Positions 56,075 through 64,000 of a DNA stretch of 64,000 bases are shown in pieces (within the stretch, counting starts at the first letter, position 1; every line of letters begins with the position of its first letter). Below the pieces are notes generated by a model. It was not told the origin of the DNA. It did not search any database and saw only the letters and a list, made by a program, of their open reading frames with translations. Origin of the DNA: Pirellulaceae bacterium (lineage in GTDB: Bacteria; Planctomycetota; Planctomycetia; Pirellulales; Pirellulaceae); NCBI GenBank assembly GCA_028280445.1, contig JANQLU010000013.1:32689-96688 (forward strand), given 5' to 3'. The translations under genes were made by a program, and so were the position numbers.

Positions 56075-56530
56075 TCAATCGCCCGATTGATCTGAGCTTC
56101 TTTTAACAACGAGTTCAAACTGGTTGATTCCCGGTTTGACAGTACAACTCAATCCCGACGTGCGGTAGTCGATATAGGCGCGGTCAACCAAACCGCCGTG
56201 ATTGTGGTTGATTTTGACTTTGAACTGGTCCTCAAGCACACTTCCGGTGTTTTGAATGATGACTATTTTATGTTCGCCTTCGACAGCGCCATCGTTGTCT
56301 TTGTACGTTCCAACCGTAAACGTGCCATCGCGATTGATTTTGCCTCGCGCGTTAATCTGATGCTCGGCGTTGTAAAATTCGATATCACCAAACATCGGAG
56401 TCGATCCATCGGTAAATCGAACTTGACCTTCGACCGGATGCGTTTTGTGTTGACCACGGCATCCCGAAAACACCAACAGAACCGCGACGCAAACGAACAT
56501 TTTGTATCGGTCAATTTGAAAATGCTTCAC
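56075..56530 (-). CDS. Small lipoprotein downstream of DUF1559 gene
   Basis: About 151 residues from a GTG at 56530, chosen because it gives a signal peptide with basic residues and lipobox VFSGC; an ATG start at 56617 would overlap the upstream gene by 29 bases, and an ATG at 56500 is also possible. After HPVEGQVRFTDGSTPMFGDI come beta strands of a carboxypeptidase-regulatory/transthyretin-like domain (ARGKINRDGTFTVGTYKDND, AVEGEHKIVII). Planctomycetes often carry such a lipoprotein directly after a DUF1559 gene, as here. Function unknown. Confidence 0.78.
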   Translation of the reverse strand: MKHFQIDRYKMFVCVAVLLVFSGCRGQHKTHPVEGQVRFTDGSTPMFGDIEFYNAEHQINARGKINRDGTFTVGTYKDNDGAVEGEHKIVIIQNTGSVLEDQFKVKINHNHGGLVDRAYIDYRTSGLSCTVKPGINQFELVVKRSSDQSGD

Positions 56531-56588
56531 CGAGCAACTCACGCGTACGAAACGATTGATGAAATTCTGATTTGAATGAAACAACCGA

Positions 56589-57581
56589 TTAATCGTCGCC
56601 CTCGACGGTTGAACCATCCGAGCGATGACAAAGCTGTCCCAACGTCACCGTATCGATGTTGTTGGAAATCGATTTCGTGCTGACATCGGCAAACACGAAA
56701 TTGCAGACGCCGCTATGCCAACTTCCAAAGCCAAGCACCGATGAGATTGGCTGTTTGTTGCCTGATAAAATCGGCACGCCCGGACCACCGACACGAGTAA
56801 ACGCGGCCAAGTCCTCACCGTTGTAGATCGGTCCGTTGTAGGGAATCGTATTGAGTTTGTCGAAAGTGACGTGCAGCTCGCCCGCCAACACCGTGTTACT
56901 TGATCCGTCGGTGATACTCGAATACTTGATGCGATCGACCCATTTCAATTGGCCGCCCGCTTTTTCAACGGCCCGAGAGGAAATAATCACTCCCGTTCCA
57001 TTGCCGCCGTAATAGTAGTCGGTCGCCCAACCGGATGAACCGGGTGAAAGATCTCCATGATTGCCTGCGTAGTCGCCCGTTGCTCCGCCGACGACTTCTA
57101 CTTGAATCCAACCGCCACAACCACAAGGTGCGACCACCAAAACGTCTTTTAATCCCGGAGGCGCTTGAGCATCCTTGATCGAACGTCGCGTTGGGCACAA
57201 GTAAGCTTGAACAGGAGTCGCAACAAGATCATCGGGGTGATCATTGTAGGATTTTGACAGATTCCAATCCGCGTAAAAATTGGCTTGTTCGATATACGGC
57301 AAAATCCGAACCAACCATGAAGGTTGATCCAAACCTTTGTCATAAGGAGGAAACGGAGTTCGTTTGGGATAAAGTCTTGCGGGCGGAAACGCTCGATGGA
57401 CGTCGTAGAACATCGTTGACGCCAAACCAATCTGCCTCATTCGATTCAAACATTCCGACTTGCGCGCCGCTTCGCGCACACTTTGAACGGCAGGAATCAG
57501 CAGGGCGATGAGAATACCAATGATCGCGATAACGACTAACAACTCGATTAACGTAAATCCATGTTTTGATCGCTGAATCAT
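56589..57581 (-). CDS. DUF1559 protein with prepilin-type N-terminus
   Basis: 330 residues. The N-terminus HGFTLIELLVVIAIIGILIA is a type IV prepilin/pseudopilin signal with cleavage after Gly8, followed by IPAVQSVREAARKSECLNRM. The remainder is the DUF1559 domain (IGLASTMFYDVHRAFPPAR; SSITDGSSNTVLAGEL; DVSTKSISNNID), a family greatly expanded in planctomycetes and thought to be pilin-like or surface-exposed. It is followed by the small lipoprotein gene. A good promoter lies at 57667-57695, giving a leader of about 80 bases. Confidence 0.93.
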   Translation of the reverse strand: MIQRSKHGFTLIELLVVIAIIGILIALLIPAVQSVREAARKSECLNRMRQIGLASTMFYDVHRAFPPARLYPKRTPFPPYDKGLDQPSWLVRILPYIEQANFYADWNLSKSYNDHPDDLVATPVQAYLCPTRRSIKDAQAPPGLKDVLVVAPCGCGGWIQVEVVGGATGDYAGNHGDLSPGSSGWATDYYYGGNGTGVIISSRAVEKAGGQLKWVDRIKYSSITDGSSNTVLAGELHVTFDKLNTIPYNGPIYNGEDLAAFTRVGGPGVPILSGNKQPISSVLGFGSWHSGVCNFVFADVSTKSISNNIDTVTLGQLCHRSDGSTVEGDD

Positions 57582-57666
57582 AAATCAAATTCCCCGCCAA
57601 AGAGTGTTCCTGAAACCTATGAAAGAAGAGTTTCGAGGCCACTTTTTAGTATCGATATCCAGCGTG

Positions 57667-57695
57667 ACTATAATTTACATCCGTCAAATCGTCAA
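57667..57695 (-). promoter_or_regulatory. Sigma-70-type promoter of the DUF1559 gene
   Basis: On the minus strand: TTGACG (57690-57695), 17 bases, TATAGT (57667-57672). Box sequences and spacing match the consensus well, and the gene begins about 80 bases downstream. Confidence 0.6.
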
Positions 57696-57745
57696 TCAAA
57701 TTTCGCATTATTAGCTACTACCAACCGTTTAACTGGCATATTTAG

Positions 57746-57802
57746 TAGGGCCGGTTCCCAACCGGCCAATCCAACAAAAACGGCCGATGGGAACCGGCCC
57801 TA
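57746..57802. repeat. Family A palindrome
   Basis: TAGGGCCGGTTCCCAACCGG, loop AATCCAACAAAAA, complement with one change. Directly followed by the family E copy at 57806. Confidence 0.9.
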
Positions 57803-57805
57803 CAC

Positions 57806-57915
57806 GGGTGCCACTGGCTTTGCCAGTGATGTGGTTGGATAGTAGTTATTTAGTGCATTAATTGAACGAAAAACATGAGTCAATGTGCAAGTCACTGGCA
57901 AAGCCAGTGGCACCC
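57806..57915. repeat. Family E element, copy 2
   Basis: 110 bases, terminal arms GGGTGCCACTGGCTTTGCCA and the complement CAAAGCCAGTGGCACCC. The interior matches 26835-26944 through GTGATG, TTGAACGAAAAACATGAGT and CAATGTG, so the whole unit moved or was copied as one block. Confidence 0.87.
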
Positions 57916-57941
57916 GACATGAGCGAAGGACCAGCGGTGTG

Positions 57942-59687
57942 CTATTTCGTCGTCTTTACGACCCACTCCACCATCTTTTTTAGCATATCTTCATTAAACG
58001 TTTCTTCCAAACTCGCGTATTCGTCGACTCGGCCCGTTTTGGTTTTCTGGAACAGATGATTTAATCCATCGACTTTCATAATCGTGATGTTCCGATTACC
58101 AGCCTCCTTGAGCGCTTTCTCGATTTCCGGCAAATTCAAATCTGCATCGACTTGGAGATCTTTCGAGCCGCAAAAAACGAATACCGGAACGGTGACTTTT
58201 CGCAAATCGACCCGTGGATCGTGCGTCAAAAAGAATCGGAACCAGGGCGAAGCTAATCGCGCAATTCCCGCTTTTTGTGTACCGATCGACTCCTCAAACT
58301 TTTTCGAAGGTTTGTTTTCAGCGACGTATTGATCCATTCGCTGTTCCATTTTTTTAATCAGAGTTTTTTGGTTGGCCGATTTGTTGGCTTCGACTACTTC
58401 GATTAATTTCATGGACAAATCGATGGCATAATCGACCTCTTTTTTGGATTCACCCATCGCTTCGGCAATTAACCGCGACTGGCTTTTGATAATCTCTTTG
58501 CCGGGGACACCGGGTCCGGCCATACAGACTAAAAATGCGACGGACTTGTTGCGTGCGGCGATCATTGGGCCGATGTAACCACCTTCGCTATGTCCGATGA
58601 TCCCGATTTTGTTTTTATCGATATCTCCGCGCGATTTGAGAAATTCAATCCCAGCTTCAGCATCTCGAGACAAGTCCAGAGAATTCGCCTTTGAATAATT
58701 TCCTGTCGATTTGCCAATTCCACGTTCGTCATAACGCAACACGGCAATACCGGCACGTGTCATTCGATCCGCGATGACCCAAAACGCTCGGTGGTCAAAA
58801 ATGGTTTCGTCGCGATCTTGCGGACCTGAACCTGAAATCAGAATCACTGCAGGAAACGGACCTGTTCCTTTGGGAATCGTCAACGTGCCCGCCAGCGTGA
58901 CTGAATCTTTTTTGTTTTCAAATTTGACAAGTTCCGATTTATAGGGAAACGGACCTTTGGGTGTTTGTGGACGTTTTGCTTTGGGATCACGTGTCTGGGA
59001 AAGTGCAATTTTTTTGAACGTCAAATCCAGTTCGTTGCCGCGCTGTGTCCATTTTCCAACGATCTGTTGTTTGTCATCAGAATATTTTCCTTCGAACTTG
59101 GCGCCAGAAGCTCGAAACTCAAAACTGAACTGATTGTCTTTTTCCGACAATTCGAGAGGCAATCCCAACAGGTTTTCGGAAAAACTGTCCAGCTTGGCCG
59201 TTCTCCCGTTTTGAGTTTTAAAAACGCGAATTTGAAATTCGAATTTCCGGGTGCCGGCATCCATCGTTCCTTGCCAGGTTTCGACGTGTTTGTCAGCTTT
59301 GAAATCGTTGGCATTGTGAAACGAGATTTTGAAAGGCTGTCCGCCTTGCGTGAACGTGCCTTCAATCGCATTTTTTTTCTTGTTCAGCTTTCCCTCGAAC
59401 ACAATGGTCGCTTTTTTCAACGCGAATTTGACCGTACCGTCTTTCTCCGTGAAATAATCCAGCGGCATTTTCGCATTGCCCTGATCCAAGCTATACATCA
59501 CCGCCGATTTTGTTCCGTTGGTTTCCGTTACATCAATTTTCAGCCGCAGTTTTGCGACTCCCACATCCAATGTCCCCAGCCAGACGTTTTTGGGTTTGGA
59601 TTTTTTATCGTCTTGTGCATCAACGGTTGTCGCAAAGACCAAGGCATTCAAAATACAGAGGGTCAAAATCGTAAAGCGCCGAAACAT
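57942..59687 (-). CDS. Exported alpha/beta hydrolase with a duplicated N-terminal domain
   Basis: 581 residues from the ATG at 59687, supported by AGGA 7 bases upstream; another ATG at 59705 adds six residues. Signal peptide ends near TVDAQ. Residues about 36-123 and 138-226 are two copies of one beta-rich unit: WLGTLDVGVAKLRLKIDV/WQGTMDAGTRKFEFQIRV, then FEGKLNKKKNAIEGTFTQGG/FEGKYSDDKQQIVGKWTQRG. The hydrolase (about 240-581) has FPAVILISGSGPQDRDE, the nucleophile in IIGHSEGGYIGPM, an Asp in FCGSKDLQVD and a His in VDGLNHLFQ. A peptidase or esterase of the dienelactone hydrolase/S9 type is likely; substrate unknown. Confidence 0.85.
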   Translation of the reverse strand: MFRRFTILTLCILNALVFATTVDAQDDKKSKPKNVWLGTLDVGVAKLRLKIDVTETNGTKSAVMYSLDQGNAKMPLDYFTEKDGTVKFALKKATIVFEGKLNKKKNAIEGTFTQGGQPFKISFHNANDFKADKHVETWQGTMDAGTRKFEFQIRVFKTQNGRTAKLDSFSENLLGLPLELSEKDNQFSFEFRASGAKFEGKYSDDKQQIVGKWTQRGNELDLTFKKIALSQTRDPKAKRPQTPKGPFPYKSELVKFENKKDSVTLAGTLTIPKGTGPFPAVILISGSGPQDRDETIFDHRAFWVIADRMTRAGIAVLRYDERGIGKSTGNYSKANSLDLSRDAEAGIEFLKSRGDIDKNKIGIIGHSEGGYIGPMIAARNKSVAFLVCMAGPGVPGKEIIKSQSRLIAEAMGESKKEVDYAIDLSMKLIEVVEANKSANQKTLIKKMEQRMDQYVAENKPSKKFEESIGTQKAGIARLASPWFRFFLTHDPRVDLRKVTVPVFVFCGSKDLQVDADLNLPEIEKALKEAGNRNITIMKVDGLNHLFQKTKTGRVDEYASLEETFNEDMLKKMVEWVVKTTK

Positions 59688-59771
59688 CGCATTCCTCGCT
59701 GGCATGATCTGGTGAAAATTGGTTTAAAAGGCCGAATGTTGTGCAAATTTGGGTCGTAATCGAAGCGATTG

Positions 59772-59827
59772 CAGGGCCGGTTCCCACCGGCCGTTTTATT
59801 TGGATTGGCCGGTGGGAACCGGCCCTA
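59772..59827. repeat. Family A palindrome, inverted loop
   Basis: CAGGGCCGGTTCCCACCGGC, loop GTTTTATTTGGATT, and complement. The loop is the reverse complement of the usual orientation, so this copy lies in the opposite direction. Confidence 0.9.
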
Positions 59828-59868
59828 CGTTGTGATTTTCAACGCCAGATATTTGACCAACAACTACA

Positions 59869-60660
59869 CTACGACTTGGCGTCTTTTTTATTCCCAACTT
59901 TTTTTCGTAATCGCAAATTCAGGAATTCCACGATCAGCGCAAAGGCCATTGCGAAATAAATATACCCCTTGTCGAGGTGCGCCCCGACACTTTCAGCTAC
60001 CAGCATCACGCCAATCAGAATCAAGAAACTGAGCGCCAACATTTTTAACGTTGGATTGACGGAAACGAACCGGCTAACTGGCTCGGCGAATATCATCATC
60101 ACGATGACCGCCAAAATAATCGCCGTCACCATGATCCAAACCTCGTCGACCATTCCAACGGCGGTAATGATCGAATCCAGCGAAAACACGATGTCCAGGA
60201 TAGCGATTTGAACCAGTACTCCCAAAAATCCCTTGGCCGATGGGTTCACATCCTGATCCGAATGATTGAACTGGTCGTGGATCTCGTAGACACTTTTTCC
60301 AATCAAAAACAGTCCGCCACCGCCCAAAATAATATCTTTCCAGGAAACTCCGTTGGCGTGCTCAAACGCTTCCGTTCCAATTTCGGCACCCGACAACTTG
60401 CTAATCAAAAATTCGGGGATGGCCAAGCTGGTCATGTTGAAAATTGGATCCACCATTTCCTTGACGATGTAGCTGAGCGTGAACAACAGCGCCAGGCGAC
60501 TGCCGAGTGCCAACAACAATCCGAGTCGCCGCGCCAGTGGCTGTTGTTCTTTTGGCAATTTGCTACTGACAATCGTAATAAACACGATGTTGTCGATGCC
60601 TAGTACGATTTCCATCAGTGTCAGGGCAAGTAAAGCGAAAATCGCTACAGAAATATCCAT
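59869..60660 (-). CDS. TerC-family integral membrane protein
   Basis: 263 residues. TerC/Alx/YgdQ-type membrane protein, a family linked to tellurium resistance and to metal (manganese) export. Motifs: LTLMEIVLGIDNIVFITIVS at the start (acidic pair with Asn-Ile-Val) and LDIVFSLDSIITAVGM in the second half, the duplicated intramembrane acidic signature of the family. Seven or so hydrophobic segments. The loop GVSWKDIILGGGGLFLIGKS is typical too. It is a single gene with no ter operon partners; manganese homeostasis is more likely than tellurite resistance. Confidence 0.9.
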   Translation of the reverse strand: MDISVAIFALLALTLMEIVLGIDNIVFITIVSSKLPKEQQPLARRLGLLLALGSRLALLFTLSYIVKEMVDPIFNMTSLAIPEFLISKLSGAEIGTEAFEHANGVSWKDIILGGGGLFLIGKSVYEIHDQFNHSDQDVNPSAKGFLGVLVQIAILDIVFSLDSIITAVGMVDEVWIMVTAIILAVIVMMIFAEPVSRFVSVNPTLKMLALSFLILIGVMLVAESVGAHLDKGYIYFAMAFALIVEFLNLRLRKKVGNKKDAKS

Positions 60661-60892
60661 CAGGTAATATCCAGATTTGAATGATCGAGCAGTTGTCTAA
60701 TCTATCGCAGTCTCAAAAAACTGCCAATTACCGAGGACCGAAGACGTTTTCCATTCTCAACGAGTCGGTTACCGCATCGGTGCGAATCGCCAACGAAACC
60801 AAAGCACAATGATCCGCACTGGATCAACGAATAACATGCCGTTTGAAGATTTATCGATGTCCGAACTTCCGCCGAGCCATGGCGAGGCTAAT

Positions 60893-60997
60893 GTGAGCGG
60901 CAAGGCGCTAGCCGCCGGTACGTTCACTGCTGCCGGTTCGTTCGCTGCTGCCGGTTCGTTAGTGCTTCGTACCGGCGGCTAGCGCCTTGCCGCTCAC
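60893..60997. repeat. Family C palindrome with expanded loop
   Basis: Arms GTGAGCGGCAAGGCGCTAGC + CGCCGGTA and complement as in other copies, but the loop is about 48 bases instead of 10-16. The extra consists of two tandem units CGTTC(A/G)CTGCTGCCGGTT. The gap 60661-61044 holds only this and a partial family G motif near 60870. Confidence 0.9.
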
Positions 60998-61044
60998 AGG
61001 ATCGGGCTCGGCCGCGAGAGATACGCTTAAGAGATGTCATTCGT

Positions 61045-63813
61045 TTATTGTCGTTTTTTCTTGCGAGAACTTTCGCTGTTTTTAGATTTTCCCTTCGGCA
61101 GTTTTTCTTTGGTTTCGGTTTTGGGCAGCTCTTCGATTTTGCCAAATCCTTTGAATCCGCTGAAGCTCGGCAGCTTGAATCCCACCTTTTGTTTTTTCTT
61201 GCGTTCCACGTCGACCCATCCGTTGACGACAAACTGGCCCTTTTGTTGTTTGACATCCAGCTTGACACCACGGAACCATTTCAGAATCGACGACATATAG
61301 TCTTTTGGAATTCCCGGATTTTCGAACTTGGGCCAAGCCTCGGATTGCCAAACCTGTCGCCCTGAATCTGTTTTGACCAACGAATACGGCCCGCCCAGGT
61401 TACAAACCAGTTTGACGCCCAAAATCTCTTCGGCCAAATCCCGCGCCTGAGCCGGTTTGACTCCAAACTGGTTGACTAACATATTCATCAATCGAACATT
61501 GGTAATCGACGTTTGCCAACTGCGCTGAAAATTCAAACTGTTGATCCAATCCACCAACTTAGACTGGCGAATATCGCCCACGTTCAAACGAAATTGAGCA
61601 TCGTTGCGAGATTCGACAGGCTTAATAAATTTGTGCGCATCCTCCAGCCGTTTTCGATCAAATGACAACATGGAATAGTCGTCAAACTGCAGACGCCACA
61701 AACTCAAAAGCCGACTGTAGGTGTAACCCAATTCGTCTGGTTGGCCTCCCAGCGCCGGCAGAATATCGAGATAGCCAGGTTTCGGCCATGCTCCCAGATA
61801 ACCTGGCGTTGTTTTCAACGTGTTAAACAGATCCAGCATATTTTTCGGCCGCAAATCAGTTTCCGGCAGCGAATCATCTTGGATCGCGGCAAACACCAAA
61901 TGAGGCTCGACATTCGGAAACAACATTCCGCCTTGCAAACTACCCTGAATTGTGACAATGTCTTTGGGCGAAGTTTTGATTTCTTTCTTGGTCGGGGGGC
62001 CGAGCATCCGGGCCAGGAACCCATATTTTTTTTCTCCAAACGGCGCGATCCTGGCGTCGAAAACCAACCGCTCGACGTTGCCTTTCATTTCATAGCGTTT
62101 GATGCCTCCGAAAATCGGATCGATCCGTTTCAATTTGCCTTCGTAATATTTTGACCGCTCGGCGTACCAATCCGCTTCGCTCTGACTCACTTTGTCGATC
62201 TTGATGTCGGGAATGGGAATAAAAAATCCACGTTTCCCGCGAATCGAATCAAAATAAGAACCATCTTTGTAAGTCACCAATGCACCGTCGGCTCGCGAAC
62301 CATAGTTTTCCGGCAAGAAACCCAGCTTGAACCACTTCTCAACATCCGCGTCATCGAGACCTTCGTTTTCGGCAACCAAAGCGGCCATTTGAAACATCTG
62401 GACCTCGGCCATCAGTGAGCTTCGGCGTCGAAGTTCGATTTGATATTGAGGGCTGAGTAAGTTTTGAAAAAACTCCGCTGACAGGTAAAAGAAAATCGTG
62501 TCATCGCGGCTGATTGGCAATATTTTGCGAGCATGCTGAAACTCGGGCGAATCAGACAAGCGGCTATTGCCTTTGGCGGCATCCAAAAAACGTACGGCCA
62601 CCTGTTTGCAAGTCGTCACCAGATGAACATTTTTGTGGCTCACCAGAATGGATCGCACGACGTTACCAGGCGCCTCGAGAATCGTTGCATCGACATCGCC
62701 AATTTTGAATTCGGTCAACGTTATTCCATCTTTTTTGCCGCGGCGAGCCATCGCTTTGCGGCGCGATTTTAAATTGTTGACAAAAAATTCGCCCTTCGAC
62801 TCGAACAGAATTCCAACCGAGCCGCCATCGTTGATGTAAAAGTCAGTTCCGATAAAAGCGACGTCTTTAACAAAATTTCCGCCCAGCAGATCGTCGGTCG
62901 CCGACGATTCCAATCCCAGCTGGTCGAGCAAATTGCCGCTACCGGGGAATTCGTAGCCTCGCAGGTTGACCATCCGACTGATATCACCACCGTACTCTTC
63001 CATCAAATTTTTGAGCCAGACTTGATTCGCCCAAGTCCCAAACCGCAAGTAAAAACACTCGCGCGGAACATGTTTGGCCAAACTTTCGATTTCTGGAGTT
63101 TCCAATGGCGGCGTCAGGTACGAATCCGACCAGCGGCAATCGGTCGGCAAAGGCAAAGTCGCTTTTTGCCGCTGGACGCCGTCTAACATCATGTCGCGAA
63201 TAATTCTCGATCGAATACTTTCGACACTGAAAATGAGTTCCAAAGTTTGCTGCAGTTGATTTGGGTTTTGCGCGCGCCTTATTTGCGCCGTCGGCCGCAT
63301 TCCCAACCGCTTGGCCAACATGGACGTCAAATAAGACTCAAACGCAGGCGGGTAGTCGTGACTGTCAGCAAACGCTTTGGTGTACTCCCGCCACCACACG
63401 CGCCATTTTTGATTGGCCAGCAACGGGCGTCGCGGTTTGGCGGGAATCACGGCTGTTTCCACGGACTGACCGCAATGCAATGTTAATTTGAGTTCACGTT
63501 CCCCTTTGAACAAAAACCAAATCTGGTTTCGCATGTCGGGATTCGGTTGCCCGCCGCCGAGAATTCGCCCTAAAAACCCACCCGACGATACGGGGTAGAA
63601 AACACGATTGTCTTCTTCGGTCAATCGAATGGCGCCCGTTTGGGCAATCATCGTGTCAGATTTGGGCATGCGAAAAACGATCTTGCCCAATCCAAACGGT
63701 TCACCCGGCATTGCCTCGATTGAAATGATCGATGGCTTTTGCGCCGCGGCATGGTGAAATGCGCCGAACAAAATGGCAACAAACGTTGTCAGTCGTAGCA
63801 GTGACTTGCTCAT
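61045..63813 (-). CDS. Large exported protein of unknown function
   Basis: 922 residues from the ATG at 63813, where a signal peptide starts (MSKSLLRLTTFVAILFG, cleavage near HAAAQ). The open frame reaches 63915, adding a polar leader that is unlikely to be translated. The mature protein has no family I recognise. It contains a Gly-rich part near residue 90 (GGFLGRILGGG), several Arg/Lys-rich helical regions, and a segment FIGTDFYINDGGSVGILF that looks globular. The C-terminus is highly basic (KGKSKNSESSRKKK), perhaps for binding anionic polymer. Proteins of this size and layout are typical of planctomycetes. It stands alone. Confidence 0.78.
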   Translation of the reverse strand: MSKSLLRLTTFVAILFGAFHHAAAQKPSIISIEAMPGEPFGLGKIVFRMPKSDTMIAQTGAIRLTEEDNRVFYPVSSGGFLGRILGGGQPNPDMRNQIWFLFKGERELKLTLHCGQSVETAVIPAKPRRPLLANQKWRVWWREYTKAFADSHDYPPAFESYLTSMLAKRLGMRPTAQIRRAQNPNQLQQTLELIFSVESIRSRIIRDMMLDGVQRQKATLPLPTDCRWSDSYLTPPLETPEIESLAKHVPRECFYLRFGTWANQVWLKNLMEEYGGDISRMVNLRGYEFPGSGNLLDQLGLESSATDDLLGGNFVKDVAFIGTDFYINDGGSVGILFESKGEFFVNNLKSRRKAMARRGKKDGITLTEFKIGDVDATILEAPGNVVRSILVSHKNVHLVTTCKQVAVRFLDAAKGNSRLSDSPEFQHARKILPISRDDTIFFYLSAEFFQNLLSPQYQIELRRRSSLMAEVQMFQMAALVAENEGLDDADVEKWFKLGFLPENYGSRADGALVTYKDGSYFDSIRGKRGFFIPIPDIKIDKVSQSEADWYAERSKYYEGKLKRIDPIFGGIKRYEMKGNVERLVFDARIAPFGEKKYGFLARMLGPPTKKEIKTSPKDIVTIQGSLQGGMLFPNVEPHLVFAAIQDDSLPETDLRPKNMLDLFNTLKTTPGYLGAWPKPGYLDILPALGGQPDELGYTYSRLLSLWRLQFDDYSMLSFDRKRLEDAHKFIKPVESRNDAQFRLNVGDIRQSKLVDWINSLNFQRSWQTSITNVRLMNMLVNQFGVKPAQARDLAEEILGVKLVCNLGGPYSLVKTDSGRQVWQSEAWPKFENPGIPKDYMSSILKWFRGVKLDVKQQKGQFVVNGWVDVERKKKQKVGFKLPSFSGFKGFGKIEELPKTETKEKLPKGKSKNSESSRKKKRQ

Positions 63814-63945
63814 GTGATTCACTTCGTTGTAGTTTGGTGAACTATCGATTGTCCCTTGGTGGGAATCTGTGTCAAATGACCCAGTGTTCGGTCGCGTGAA
63901 AACGAACGCAAACAAGGTCGTTTTTGGCTGGGCGCAAGGCTCTTG

Positions 63946-63987
63946 GGAGGGCGAGGCTTCGGGGAGGGCGAGGCTCCTGCCGAGCCA
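63946..63987. repeat. Partial family G repeats
   Basis: GGAGGGCGAGGCTTCGGGGA followed by GGGCGAGGCTCCTGCCGAGC; a tandem duplication of the family G left arm near the window end. Confidence 0.6.
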
Positions 63988-64000
63988 GACCGGTAAGCGG

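Overview
The window is about 47-48% GC and reads as the chromosome of a planctomycete, most likely a marine member of the Pirellulales. This is inferred from gene content: a DUF1559 protein with a prepilin-type N-terminus followed by a small lipoprotein, a sulfatase, a PEP-CTERM protein, large secreted proteins without recognisable domains, cytochrome-like secreted proteins, and palindromic repeats in most of the larger gaps between genes. No phage, plasmid, insertion sequence or CRISPR array is visible. There is one tRNA (Cys) and no rRNA.

Layout. 1-7.4 kb: a membrane beta-propeller protein, a coupled pair of unknown secreted proteins, an esterase, and an internally duplicated unknown protein beside a membrane-anchored c-type cytochrome. 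7.4-16 kb: apbE with a DUF1992 gene, a Wza-like export lipoprotein under a 1384-residue AsmA/TamB-like protein, a small exported protein with a clear terminator, and queG. 16-25.5 kb: a repeat-rich gap, an OprP-type porin, a carboxylate-amine ligase fused to CBS domains, an SRPBCC protein, a free-standing CBS protein, a Dus tRNA-modification enzyme, a DUF2726 protein, a MoaD-like protein with an Asp-box propeller, and a Nudix hydrolase. 25.5-34 kb: a putative haem protein, uppP, leuC-leuD with a propeller gene, a low-complexity lipoprotein and a short SecA-like ATPase. 34-40 kb: a TetR-adaptor-RND efflux operon. 40-47 kb: a four-gene sugar catabolic operon, a mutarotase-like gene, a sulfatase and a divergent glycerophosphodiesterase. 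47-64 kb: a PEP-CTERM gene, tRNA-Cys, a YhcC-type radical SAM protein, an FHA protein, dnaK and clpB, the DUF1559/lipoprotein pair, an alpha/beta hydrolase, a TerC protein and a 922-residue exported protein.

Genes that appear to work together: dnaK and clpB, with a consensus sigma-54 promoter upstream of dnaK; the sugar operon, which resembles the non-phosphorylating fucose/galactose route and sits beside a sulfatase, so desulfated algal sugar use is a reasonable inference; and the efflux operon with a palindrome just upstream of tetR.

The most unusual feature is the repeat system. At least seven families (A-F and H here; G is partial) of palindromic or inverted-repeat elements lie mostly at gene 3' ends. 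They abut or supply stop codons, one supplies the last 12 codons of a gene, and two composites show one family nested inside another. No transposase or RAYT is present in the window to explain them.
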